Source: Mitsuaria chitosanitabida ATCC BAA-476 = NBRC 102408 (GTDB taxonomy: Bacteria > Pseudomonadota > Gammaproteobacteria > Burkholderiales > Burkholderiaceae_C). Taken from it: DNA of 64,000 bases. Below are positions 1 to 7,251 of the stretch, piece by piece (within the stretch, counting starts at the first letter, position 1; every line of letters begins with the position of its first letter). Location: NCBI RefSeq assembly GCF_001598255.1, contig NZ_BCYP01000014.1, forward strand, positions 1 through 64,000, read 5' to 3'. The position numbers and the translations under genes were made by a program. A model generated the notes under the pieces. It did not search any database. It had not been told where the DNA came from and saw only the letters and a program-made list of their open reading frames with translations.

Positions 1-79
1 TCCGGCCCGCCGATCCTGTCTTGTCCGCCATGACCCCGTGCGAGCCTGGCGCTCGTCCCCAAGATCGAGGAGAGGGCGC

Positions 80-1135
80 TTGAACCCCACCGAACTGCTG
101 CTGCGTCCGGCCACGTCCGCCGACCTGCCCGCGCTGGAGCGCATTGCCGCGCGCAGCGTCCACGGCATCGGCTCGCTGCCGCAGGACCCGGCCAAGCTGA
201 GCCGTCGGCTCGCGCATGCCGAGCAGTCCTTCCAGTCCGAGGACGTCGCCAGCGGCGAGGAGTCCTACCTCTTCCTGCTGGAGCATGCGGGCCGGGTCGT
301 CGGCTGCAGTGGCATCGCCGCCAGCGCCGGCTTCCATGACCGCTTCTACAGCTATCGCAACGAGTTCATGGTCCATGGGTCGCGCGGCCTGCGCGTCACG
401 CGGCGCATGCATACGCTGCATCTGTGCCATGACCTGACGGGGGCGACGCTGCTGACCTCCTTCTACATCGAGCCCGAATACGAAGCCACGGTCGCGCCGG
501 AGCTGCTGTCGCGCGCGCGGCTGCTGTTCATCCGTCGCTTCGCGGATCGATTCGCGGGTGCCCGCATCGCGGCGGAGATGCCCGGCGTGTCCGATGAACA
601 AGGGCATTCGCCGTTCTGGTCGGCGGTGGGGGAGCGCTTCTTCAGGATGAGCTATCCGGAGGCGGAGCGAGTGAGCGAGGGCCGCAGCAAGTCCCTGATC
701 GCCGACCTGATGCCGCGCACGCCGATCTACGTCGGCCTGCTGCCGCCGCCGGCGCAGGTGAGCATCGGCCAGTTGCATCCGGTGGGCGAGCTGCCGTTCC
801 AGATCCTGTTCCGCGAGGGCTTCGAGACGGACACCTATGTCGACGTCTTCGACGCCGGGCCGACGGTGGTCGCGCACCTCGACCAGCTGGCGACGGTGCG
901 GGCGGCGCGCCGCTTGGCGGTGACGTCCGGCGAGCCGGGCCCAGCGGCGGCGTGGCATCTGGTCGCGGCGGGGGGCCGGGCCTCGTTCCGCGCCACGCTG
1001 GGCCTGGTGGGGCCGTCGACGACCACGCTGCGGTCCGGCGCCGAGGTCGCGCGGCGGCTGGGCCTGCAGTCCGGCGAGGAGGTGGACGTGGCGCCGCTCG
1101 TCGTGGCGACCGACGACGAGGAGGGCGCGCAATGA
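80..1135 (+). CDS. astA: Arginine N-succinyltransferase, AstA/AruG-type subunit
   Basis: Transfers succinyl from succinyl-CoA to the alpha-amine of arginine, the first step of the cytosolic ast catabolic route. The 351-residue product has the family length (about 340) and its hallmarks: an N-terminal GNAT-like half beginning LLLRPATSADLPALERIA, then GEESYLFLLE, the SAGF/YSYRNE stretch, LCHDLTGATLLTSFY, SDEQGHSPFWSAVG and, near the C-terminus, REGFETD..VFDAGPTV. I chose the TTG at 80 because a strong AGGAGAGG lies just upstream and the protein alignment begins there; a GTG at 38 in the same frame would add 14 unconserved residues. The start overlaps a TGA at 81-83 that would close an upstream frame open to the window edge, so the gene is probably internal to an operon. 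It overlaps the next gene by ATGA. Confidence in family is high; the AruF versus AruG assignment is not decided. Confidence 0.93.
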   Translation: MNPTELLLRPATSADLPALERIAARSVHGIGSLPQDPAKLSRRLAHAEQSFQSEDVASGEESYLFLLEHAGRVVGCSGIAASAGFHDRFYSYRNEFMVHGSRGLRVTRRMHTLHLCHDLTGATLLTSFYIEPEYEATVAPELLSRARLLFIRRFADRFAGARIAAEMPGVSDEQGHSPFWSAVGERFFRMSYPEAERVSEGRSKSLIADLMPRTPIYVGLLPPPAQVSIGQLHPVGELPFQILFREGFETDTYVDVFDAGPTVVAHLDQLATVRAARRLAVTSGEPGPAAAWHLVAAGGRASFRATLGLVGPSTTTLRSGAEVARRLGLQSGEEVDVAPLVVATDDEEGAQ

Positions 1136-1884
1136 AGGTCGAACGTGTCGACACCCCGGGCCTGCTGCCGGCCGACTGGCGCGAGGCGATGGCCACCTGG
1201 GTCAATCAGCTGGGCGAGCCCTTGCAGCGGTCGCTCGCGCCGGGTCACACGCTGTTCGTGTTGATGCACGAGCAGCGTCTCCTGGCCTGCGCGCGGTGGG
1301 TGCCGCCGATGTCGGCGACCGCCACGCACGGGGAGAGCGGGCCCGCCGGGACGATGTCAGGCGATGCGCTGCGCTTCCACTTCCATGTGGGCAAGCTGGT
1401 GCATCTGTCCGACGAACTGCGCCTGTTCAACCCGCAGCAGATCCTGCTGCTGGGCAACGACCTGTGCGATGCGGGCGAGATCACCGATCTGGCGGTCGAT
1501 CCGCACGCGCAGGAGGGCACGCTCAAGCTCCGACAGGTGCTCACGAGCATCGTGAAGTCGCACGACGGCGAGGGGCGCTTGGTCGTGGATCTGCAAGGCC
1601 ATCGCGACGAACAGGGCCTGTCGCCTTTCTGGCGGGGCCTGGGCGCGCGCTTCCTGCCTGAGCAGCCCGACGCCCCAGGCGTCGGCCCGCAATGGCGCCG
1701 TGACTTCGCCGAGCTGTTGCCTGCCTTGCCGCTCTATGCGTCGCTGATGGACGACGCGTCGCGCGCCTGCATCGGCAGGGTGGGGCCGGCGGCTCGCCTG
1801 GCGAGAGAAGCACTGCAGGCGGCCGGGTTCCGTCCGGGCGCGCACGTCAAGATCGACGATGCCGGGCCGATCTGGCAGCTTTGA
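1132..1884 (+). CDS. Second arginine N-succinyltransferase-like subunit (short)
   Basis: A 250-residue AstA relative translationally coupled to the preceding gene by an ATGA overlap. It keeps the family landmarks in order: LGNDLCDAGEITDLAVDP (counterpart of LCHDLTG..SFY), GHRDEQGLSPFWRGLG, FAELLPALPLYASLM and a final KIDDAGPIWQL that matches the VFDAGP motif of the full-length subunit. The protein ends right after that motif, so compared with the neighbour it lacks about 75 C-terminal residues. In pseudomonads the enzyme is a heteromer of AruF and AruG; here the pairing of a full-length and a short subunit suggests the same division of labour. The ATG at 1132 is the only start consistent with the overlap. 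That it is a functional subunit rather than an inactive partner is inference. Confidence 0.82.
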   Translation: MKVERVDTPGLLPADWREAMATWVNQLGEPLQRSLAPGHTLFVLMHEQRLLACARWVPPMSATATHGESGPAGTMSGDALRFHFHVGKLVHLSDELRLFNPQQILLLGNDLCDAGEITDLAVDPHAQEGTLKLRQVLTSIVKSHDGEGRLVVDLQGHRDEQGLSPFWRGLGARFLPEQPDAPGVGPQWRRDFAELLPALPLYASLMDDASRACIGRVGPAARLAREALQAAGFRPGAHVKIDDAGPIWQL

Positions 1885-1969
1885 TCGCAGGGACGACGAA
1901 GCTCGATGCAGGCCCTCGGCGGCCAGACCAGGCCGACTTGTTGCGCGCTGAAGCACGTGGACGAAGGGC

Positions 1970-2044
1970 GGCGCCAAGGTCGTGCCGGGCAGCGGCAATG
2001 CGAAATTGCGCGTTACCTTCTTCTGGCCGTTCTATGGCGACTAC
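1970..2044 (+). pseudogene. Remnant of a Blc-type lipocalin gene
   Basis: In one frame 25 codons read as a very lipocalin-like stretch: AKVV, GSGNAKLRV and FFWPFYGDY. The NAKL-V-FF-PF-GDYW pattern is the signature block in the second half of bacterial outer-membrane lipocalins (Blc). Sequence on both sides is not lipocalin-like: the conserved tryptophan after GDY is replaced by CPHP and no upstream G-W motif is seen, so only this block survives. The rest of the roughly 400-bp gap between the ast genes and the serine hydrolase shows no credible gene. Recognition is by eye from family knowledge. Confidence 0.55.
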
Positions 2045-2121
2045 TGTCCGCACCCCGCAAGGTCGGTCGCTTGCGGCGGTTGCGCCGACAGTCGCTCAGC
2101 AGCCGTGAGCGGTGGGGGCTT

Positions 2122-2155
2122 GGAACATTCGGTGCATTCCGTCCGGAACATTCGG
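2122..2155. repeat. 11-bp direct repeat GGAACATTCGG, two copies
   Basis: GGAACATTCGG occurs at 2122-2132 and again at 2145-2155, 23 bp apart, in the non-coding gap downstream of the ast genes. Two exact 11-mers about two helical turns apart could bind a dimeric regulator, or be debris of the decayed region; no gene start lies close enough to decide. Confidence 0.4.
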
Positions 2156-2288
2156 CTCGTCATCGGTGGCTACCTCAGCGATGTGCGTTCAGCCTCCATC
2201 TGAAAGACTGACAATGTGGATTATGTGTCTCCACTGCCGCAGCCGGCATTGCCAGCAGCCAGCCGAGCTCCGCCTTGAGGTCGCGACC

Positions 2289-3425
2289 TCACAAGCACAG
2301 AAGGACGTATCTGCACATCAGATCAAGTCCATCGGGTTGCAGCATTGACCACTGGAAGACACGGTGCTCGTCCGGCAGAGCGTTCTGAACGACAGGTTTC
2401 GCGATCGACAAGCCGCCCTCGCCGCTGCTCAGCAGAATCACCGCGTCGCCCGAGGCCGGACGCAGCATGACGAAGGCGCGATAGCCCGGGTTGTTGCCCC
2501 ACTGCCAAAGATACCGGCCCGAGGACGTCCGCTCGATGCCCCATCCCATGCCCCAGGCCAGGTTCAAGTCCGCATCCACGTCGATCGGCGCCAGCTCGAT
2601 CGTCTGCAGCAGCTCCCGGTCAGTCAGGACCGCCAGGACGAAGTGCGCGTAGTCCTCGGCGGTCGTGTAGAGGCTGAAGGCCGCGACGCCCTGCTTCAAG
2701 GGCCATGCCTCCCGCGGGGCGCCATTGACCTTCGCGCCGGGGATCAGCGCTTCTTGGACGGATGGCGTCCAGACGCAGCTGCTGCGAGTCATGCCCAAGG
2801 GGCGGAAGACCCGGTCCCGCATGATCGCCTCCAGGGGCTGGCTCATGATCGCCTCGACTGCGCGTTGCAGCAGCACGTAGCCCTCTCCGGAATAGGACCA
2901 ACGCAGCCCGGGCGTCCCTTCGAAGCGCAGCGGTCCGGACGACCAGTTGGGCAAGCCCGCGGTGTGCTGGAGCAGCATGCGGATCGTGACCGCTTCGAGC
3001 CGGGGATCGGCGACGTCGTCGGTCTTGCCGTCGCGATCCGGTCGGAGGGGATCGAAGGCATGCCGGTATCCGTGCGGCAGGTAGCGCATCACGGGCGCGT
3101 CGAGGTCCAGGACACCCTCCCGCGCCAGCTTCAAGACCGCATACGCGAACAGCGGCTTGCCCAGCGATGCCGCCTGGAACAGGCTGTCCGGCGAGGGTGT
3201 CGCCCAGCCAGGGCAACCCGAGGCCGTCGTCACGGACCGCAACGCATGCTGGCGGATGACGGCGACGGCCGCGCCGCAGACTTTGGACTGCACCACCAGC
3301 TGCTGCAGCGGCTGTGGGGACGAGCGCGTCGACGAGTCCTCCTCCCGGGAGGAGGCGCAGGCCGAGAGCAGCGTCAGGACAAGACTCGCGACGGCGAAGC
3401 GGTGTGGGAAGGGGGTCATGGGCAA
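2289..3425 (-). CDS. Serine hydrolase of the beta-lactamase / D-Ala-D-Ala carboxypeptidase class C family, lipoprotein
   Basis: A 378-residue exported serine hydrolase. The N-terminus has a signal peptide ending in the lipobox LLSAC, so it is probably a lipidated periplasmic or outer-membrane protein. Family motifs are in order: the catalytic SxxK as SLGK inside FQAASLGKPLFAYAVLKL, MLLQHTAGLPNW, the YxG/N element as YSGEGYVLLQ, MTRSSCVW, and a C-terminal WQWGNNPGYRAF in place of the KTG/HTG box. This layout matches the EstB/AmpC-like peptidase S12 group, whose members act on peptidoglycan peptides, esters or D-amino-acid peptides; the substrate cannot be read from sequence. It is divergent from the GNAT gene at 3657. 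The start could also be the second methionine two codons in. Confidence 0.85.
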   Translation of the reverse strand: MPMTPFPHRFAVASLVLTLLSACASSREEDSSTRSSPQPLQQLVVQSKVCGAAVAVIRQHALRSVTTASGCPGWATPSPDSLFQAASLGKPLFAYAVLKLAREGVLDLDAPVMRYLPHGYRHAFDPLRPDRDGKTDDVADPRLEAVTIRMLLQHTAGLPNWSSGPLRFEGTPGLRWSYSGEGYVLLQRAVEAIMSQPLEAIMRDRVFRPLGMTRSSCVWTPSVQEALIPGAKVNGAPREAWPLKQGVAAFSLYTTAEDYAHFVLAVLTDRELLQTIELAPIDVDADLNLAWGMGWGIERTSSGRYLWQWGNNPGYRAFVMLRPASGDAVILLSSGEGGLSIAKPVVQNALPDEHRVFQWSMLQPDGLDLMCRYVLLCL

Positions 3426-3656
3426 GCGCTTGGGTCGATGAGGAACGTGGTCGACTTCAGAGGGTGATCCGCTGCTTCAGGCCGGGCAGTGTGCGCAGCG
3501 GAACATGAAGAGTCGCTAAAGCGGATCGCGTCTCGCCGACTCCAGGAACCCGTACGGCTTGGTGTCAGCCTTCATTCTTCTCATACCTCCGTTGGGGGGC
3601 CCTCATCCCCAGGAACGACAGACGGCCACGCGCCGTGCCGGCTACGCTTCCGCGCC

Positions 3657-4433
3657 ATGTCGCCTGAACTCTCCCCCATCGATCACGCGGTCGCCGCCTG
3701 GCATGCCGCCATCAATGCATTCTGTCTTCTTCAGCCTGACGGCAGCGTGTACGTCGCCCCGCATGGGACGAAGGTCTACCGGACCGGCACGCCCGTGGCC
3801 GTTCTCAACGGCCTGATCGCGACCACGCCCGAGCCGCACCTGGAGGAACTGGCTGCGATGGTGGCCGATTACCGCGCCGCCGATGTGCCGTGGAGCCTTC
3901 AGTTGCGGCGCTCAGGCAGCAATCCCGCGGTCGAGCAACTCGCCGCTGGCCGCGGTCTGACGAAGTCCTTCCCGCTGCCGTTCATGACCAGGACGCTTGG
4001 CGAGCAGGATCTCCACATACCCGCATCGACCGCCATCGAGATTCGAGCCGTCCCCTCGGACGATGGACCGATCTACAGGGACGCGCTGGCCGCCGGTTAC
4101 GAGGCGCCCGCGGGTGTCTTCGAACGGTTCTGCACGCCGGGCGTGCTGTCGGCGCCGGGGATGACGGCCTATCTGGTGTACGAGGATGGCCTCCCGGTCT
4201 CGACCTCGTTCGGCGTGATGCGGGATCGCCACGTCGGCGTCTTCAACATCTCGACGCGCCCGACTCATCGCCTGCGCGGCTACGCGCGTCTCGCGACTCA
4301 AGCGGTACTGCGCGACGCCTATCTGAATGGCGCCCACACCGCGCTCCTGCACTGCACGCCGGCCGGTCGTCGAGTCTATGAATCTCTCGGATTCGAGGTC
4401 GTGGAGGAATGGCGGGTCTTTGTCGGTGGCTGA
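3657..4433 (+). CDS. GNAT family N-acetyltransferase
   Basis: A 258-residue predicted acetyltransferase. The C-terminal half carries the GNAT core: VGVFNISTRPTHRLRGYARLATQAVL, where RLRGYA is the acetyl-CoA pyrophosphate-binding loop of motif A, followed by ALLHCTP and the typical closing GRRVYESLGFEVVEEW. The N-terminal 130 residues are a separate alpha/beta region often seen in two-domain GNATs. The ATG at 3657 is chosen because residues upstream in the same frame are low-complexity. Substrate unknown. The next gene encodes a PaiB-like protein; Bacillus paiA/paiB pairs a GNAT with PaiB, but this protein is longer than PaiA and the 148-bp gap argues against a simple equivalent. Confidence 0.82.
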   Translation: MSPELSPIDHAVAAWHAAINAFCLLQPDGSVYVAPHGTKVYRTGTPVAVLNGLIATTPEPHLEELAAMVADYRAADVPWSLQLRRSGSNPAVEQLAAGRGLTKSFPLPFMTRTLGEQDLHIPASTAIEIRAVPSDDGPIYRDALAAGYEAPAGVFERFCTPGVLSAPGMTAYLVYEDGLPVSTSFGVMRDRHVGVFNISTRPTHRLRGYARLATQAVLRDAYLNGAHTALLHCTPAGRRVYESLGFEVVEEWRVFVGG

Positions 4434-4581
4434 GGTGGCACCAATTGCCCGAGGAGTCGGTTAGGAGAACTGACTGACTTCACCCTGGACGCGCCGTTCA
4501 CTGCGGCACCTGAGTGGTCGTCGTTGTCGATGTCCGACATGACTTCAAACCCACCCCCGAAAAGAATGCGAGAGTACAGCG

Positions 4582-5202
4582 ATGTACCTGCCCTCGCCAT
4601 TCGCCGAATCCCGTGTCTCCGAGCTCCACCGCCTGATGCGTGAGCATCCGCTCGGCATGCTCGTCACGCACGGCCATCACGGCCTCGACGCCAACCACCT
4701 CCCCTGCCTCCTGGACAGCGACGGCGGCCCTTTCGGCACGCTGACCGCGCACGTGGCCCGGGCCAATCCGGTCTGGCGCGAGATCGCCGAGGGGGCCTCG
4801 GTGCTCGTGGTGTTTCGAGGAGCTCAGGGCTACATCTCGCCGAACTGGTATCCCAGCAAGCAGGAGACGCATCGCCAGGTGCCGACCTGGAATTACGAGG
4901 TGGTGCACGCCCACGGGACGGTGCATGTGCGAGACGACGAAAAGTTCGTCCGCGGTCTCGTCGCCCGCCTCACGCGCGAGCACGAATCGCGTCAGCCGAC
5001 GCCCTGGAAGATGGGCGACGCGCCCGCCGACTTCATCGCCGATGAACTCCGGCAGATCGTCGGCATCGAAGTCCGCATCACGCGACTCGAGGGCAAGCGC
5101 AAGCTCGATCAGCATCAAGAGCCCGGAGATCGCGAAGGCGCGATCTCCGGGCTGGAGCGCTGCGGCAATCCGGCGCTGGCCAGAGCCATGAAAGGCGGTT
5201 GA
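4582..5202 (+). CDS. FMN-binding negative transcriptional regulator, PaiB family
   Basis: A 206-residue split-barrel flavin-binding protein. It begins MYLPSPFAES, the usual MYxPxxF start of PaiB proteins, and contains the family blocks HPLGMLVT, ANHLPCLLD, FGTLTAHVARANP, the strongly conserved YISPNWYPSK, VPTWNYEVVHAHG and, near the end, ITRLEGKRKLDQ. PaiB represses sporulation and protease genes in Bacillus; in proteobacteria the role is unclear and may be flavin or pyridoxal-phosphate related. The C-terminal GDREGAISGLE segment, conserved in the family, is here encoded by a perfect 14-bp inverted repeat. Confidence 0.92.
   Translation: MYLPSPFAESRVSELHRLMREHPLGMLVTHGHHGLDANHLPCLLDSDGGPFGTLTAHVARANPVWREIAEGASVLVVFRGAQGYISPNWYPSKQETHRQVPTWNYEVVHAHGTVHVRDDEKFVRGLVARLTREHESRQPTPWKMGDAPADFIADELRQIVGIEVRITRLEGKRKLDQHQEPGDREGAISGLERCGNPALARAMKGG
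5121..5152. repeat. Perfect 14-bp inverted repeat inside the paiB-like gene
   Basis: GCCCGGAGATCGCG at 5121-5134 and its exact reverse complement at 5139-5152 are separated by only AAGG. The stem lies about 50 nt before the stop codon and codes for the conserved PGDREGAISG segment. A GC-rich stem of this strength could slow elongation or protect a 3' end; there is no following T-run. Confidence 0.6.
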
Positions 5203-5286
5203 GGTGGCCCGGGGGACGCCTTCGTGGAGGAATCCACCGAGCCCTGCGCACGAGTGGACGCGCGGGGCTGAAAGGCGCGCCCGGCC

Positions 5287-7137
5287 TCAGCGCGCCGTGA
5301 AGGTCGGGCTCGCCGACACGAAGCTGATGGGAAGGAACAGGCCGCCGCCGACGTACTGCAGGTGCAAGGTGTCGCCCTGCCCCCCGGACAGTGAGCCGGC
5401 CACTCCCGGCGTGGTCGTCGGGCGGCGAAGCCCGGCGTAGAGTCCCGCGCCGGACTTGCTCGCCAGCAGGGTCTGGCCATCGGCGCTGCTGGCCACGGCC
5501 GACCAGGCTCCGCCGTCGGCCGTGGCCCGCCAGGTCAGGCCGCCGTCGACCGACTCGTACATCAGGCCACCACTCGTGGTCGCCACGACATAGCGACCGT
5601 CCGAAGACGTGGCGATGCCGCGCCAGTCGCGGTTCGCGGAGACCGCTTCCCAGGTGACGCCGAAGTCGTCGGAACGCCAGATCGCCCCGGTGTCCACCGT
5701 CGCGTACTGGCGCTTGCCGTCCGACGACACGGCGGTGCCCCACCAGAAGGCCGCGCTGGCCCGCGGCGTCCAGGAGGCGCCGTAATCGCTGGAGACATAC
5801 AGCTGGCCGCCGTTCGTCCCCGCGACCAGGACCCGACCATCGGCCGAAGCGCTGACCGTGCGCCAGGCCCGGCTCGACTCACGGGCGACCCAACTGCCGC
5901 CACCGTCCGAGGAGGTCCAGATCTGCCCCAGGTAGGCCGTGGCGACCAGCCGCAGACCGTCTGCCGAACTGGCCACCGCGCTCCAGGCACGACTGCTGCC
6001 ATCGTTGACCCAGGACCCGCCGCCGTCGGACGACGTGAACAGCGCCCCGCCATTGCTCGCGGCCAGGAGGCGATTGCCGGCGGCCGACATGGCCACGCCC
6101 GACCACGGCTGTCCCGTCAGACGCAGCGTCCAATGCGCGCCGCGGTCGCCGGAGGTGTAGAGCTCGCCCGACGCCCCTACCGCCACTTGGCTGGCGCCGT
6201 CCGTCGACAGGCTCACGGCGGACCAGGTCGCGGTCGGCGAGCCCGCCGTCGTCCAGTCGATGGTGTTGCCGCCGGGCAGCCCGACCGTCGAGATGCGCTG
6301 TCCGGCGTTCTGGGCGATGGTCCATCCGCCACTGCCGACGCCGGTGACCTTGATCCAGTCGCCGATGACCGGCGAGAGCGGCAGTGTGATGGCCACGCTG
6401 GCCGCCGCATTGGCCAGGTAGCCCGTGTTCGACTCCGCCTGGACGGAAGGACCGGTGACGTTCAGCCAGCGCGTGTCCGCCGGCGCCGCGCTGCAGAGAT
6501 AGGCCGTGCTGGTGACTTCGCCAGCGTCGAGCACGCCATTGCGATTGGCATCGCCGCCGGACTGCACACGCTGGCCGCCATAGGGGCAGTTCGTGCCGAC
6601 CGGCTCCGCAGCGAGCGCCACCAGCGCATCGAGGCCCGCGGACCCGGTGGCGCCATGGCAGACGTAGGCCACGCTGCCGGCCTCGTCCGCGTCGAGCACC
6701 CCGTTGCCGTTGACGTCCTGCCCGGCCAACACCGCCGAGCCGCCTTGCGCGCAGTTCGCGCCGGCGGCCTCGGCGCGCACGCGCACCAGCAAGGGCCTGC
6801 CGTCGCTGCCCGCCGCCCCGTTCACACCGTTGCAGACGTACTGGGTCGCGGACACTTCCCCGTCGGCGAGCACCCCGTTGGCATCCGTGTCAGGGCCCGA
6901 TTCGATGCGGGTACCGCCTGCGGGGCAATGCGTGCCCGCGGCCTCCACGGCGACGCGGACCAGCGTGGCCTTGGCCGTGCCAGGCGTTCCTTCAGGTTGG
7001 GTGTCGGGACCGGATGATCCCCCACCGCAGCCGGTCAGCAGGACCGTCGAGCCGACGATGCAGGCGGCCAGCCACAGGCGCGGCGAGGCATGAGGGCGCG
7101 CCTCGCGGGCGCGCCGATCCAGAGTGGGAAATGGCAT
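5287..7137 (-). CDS. Lipoprotein with three short calcium-loop-like repeats and a YCF48/BNR-type beta-propeller
   Basis: A 616-residue surface lipoprotein. After a signal sequence ending LLTGC (Cys37) come three tandem copies, about 60 residues each, of a module with a cysteine pair and an acidic loop: GTHCPAGG..DTDANGVLADGEV..YVC, GANCAQGG..DVNGNGVLDADEA..YVC and GTNCPYGG..DANRNGVLDAGEV..YLC. The D-x-N-x-N-G-x-L-D loop resembles calcium-binding loops and the module matches the DUF7151 type. From about residue 300 onward at least seven repeats of the form LYTSGDRGAHWT / IWTSSDGGGSWV / LMYESVDGGLTWR occur; the S-x-D-x-G-x-x-W Asp-box is typical of sialidase-like and YCF48 propellers. Function is unknown; surface adhesion or binding is a guess. 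Single gene, divergent from the diguanylate cyclase. Confidence 0.8.
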   Translation of the reverse strand: MPFPTLDRRAREARPHASPRLWLAACIVGSTVLLTGCGGGSSGPDTQPEGTPGTAKATLVRVAVEAAGTHCPAGGTRIESGPDTDANGVLADGEVSATQYVCNGVNGAAGSDGRPLLVRVRAEAAGANCAQGGSAVLAGQDVNGNGVLDADEAGSVAYVCHGATGSAGLDALVALAAEPVGTNCPYGGQRVQSGGDANRNGVLDAGEVTSTAYLCSAAPADTRWLNVTGPSVQAESNTGYLANAAASVAITLPLSPVIGDWIKVTGVGSGGWTIAQNAGQRISTVGLPGGNTIDWTTAGSPTATWSAVSLSTDGASQVAVGASGELYTSGDRGAHWTLRLTGQPWSGVAMSAAGNRLLAASNGGALFTSSDGGGSWVNDGSSRAWSAVASSADGLRLVATAYLGQIWTSSDGGGSWVARESSRAWRTVSASADGRVLVAGTNGGQLYVSSDYGASWTPRASAAFWWGTAVSSDGKRQYATVDTGAIWRSDDFGVTWEAVSANRDWRGIATSSDGRYVVATTSGGLMYESVDGGLTWRATADGGAWSAVASSADGQTLLASKSGAGLYAGLRRPTTTPGVAGSLSGGQGDTLHLQYVGGGLFLPISFVSASPTFTAR

Positions 7138-7251
7138 GACAGATCATCGTCGCGTCCTGGGTCACCGCACCTCGCGGCGCCCTCCCTGGCGCGAATAGTC
7201 GAAGTATCTTCAAATTCAGCCCAGCTTTCCTCACCCTCCGTCTCCCGGACC

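Noticed and set aside
3-83. An open frame from the window edge ending TGA at 81-83, possibly the end of an upstream ast gene
   Set aside because: The 26 codons resemble no ast protein C-terminus I know. The overlap with the astA start is suggestive, but too short to call.
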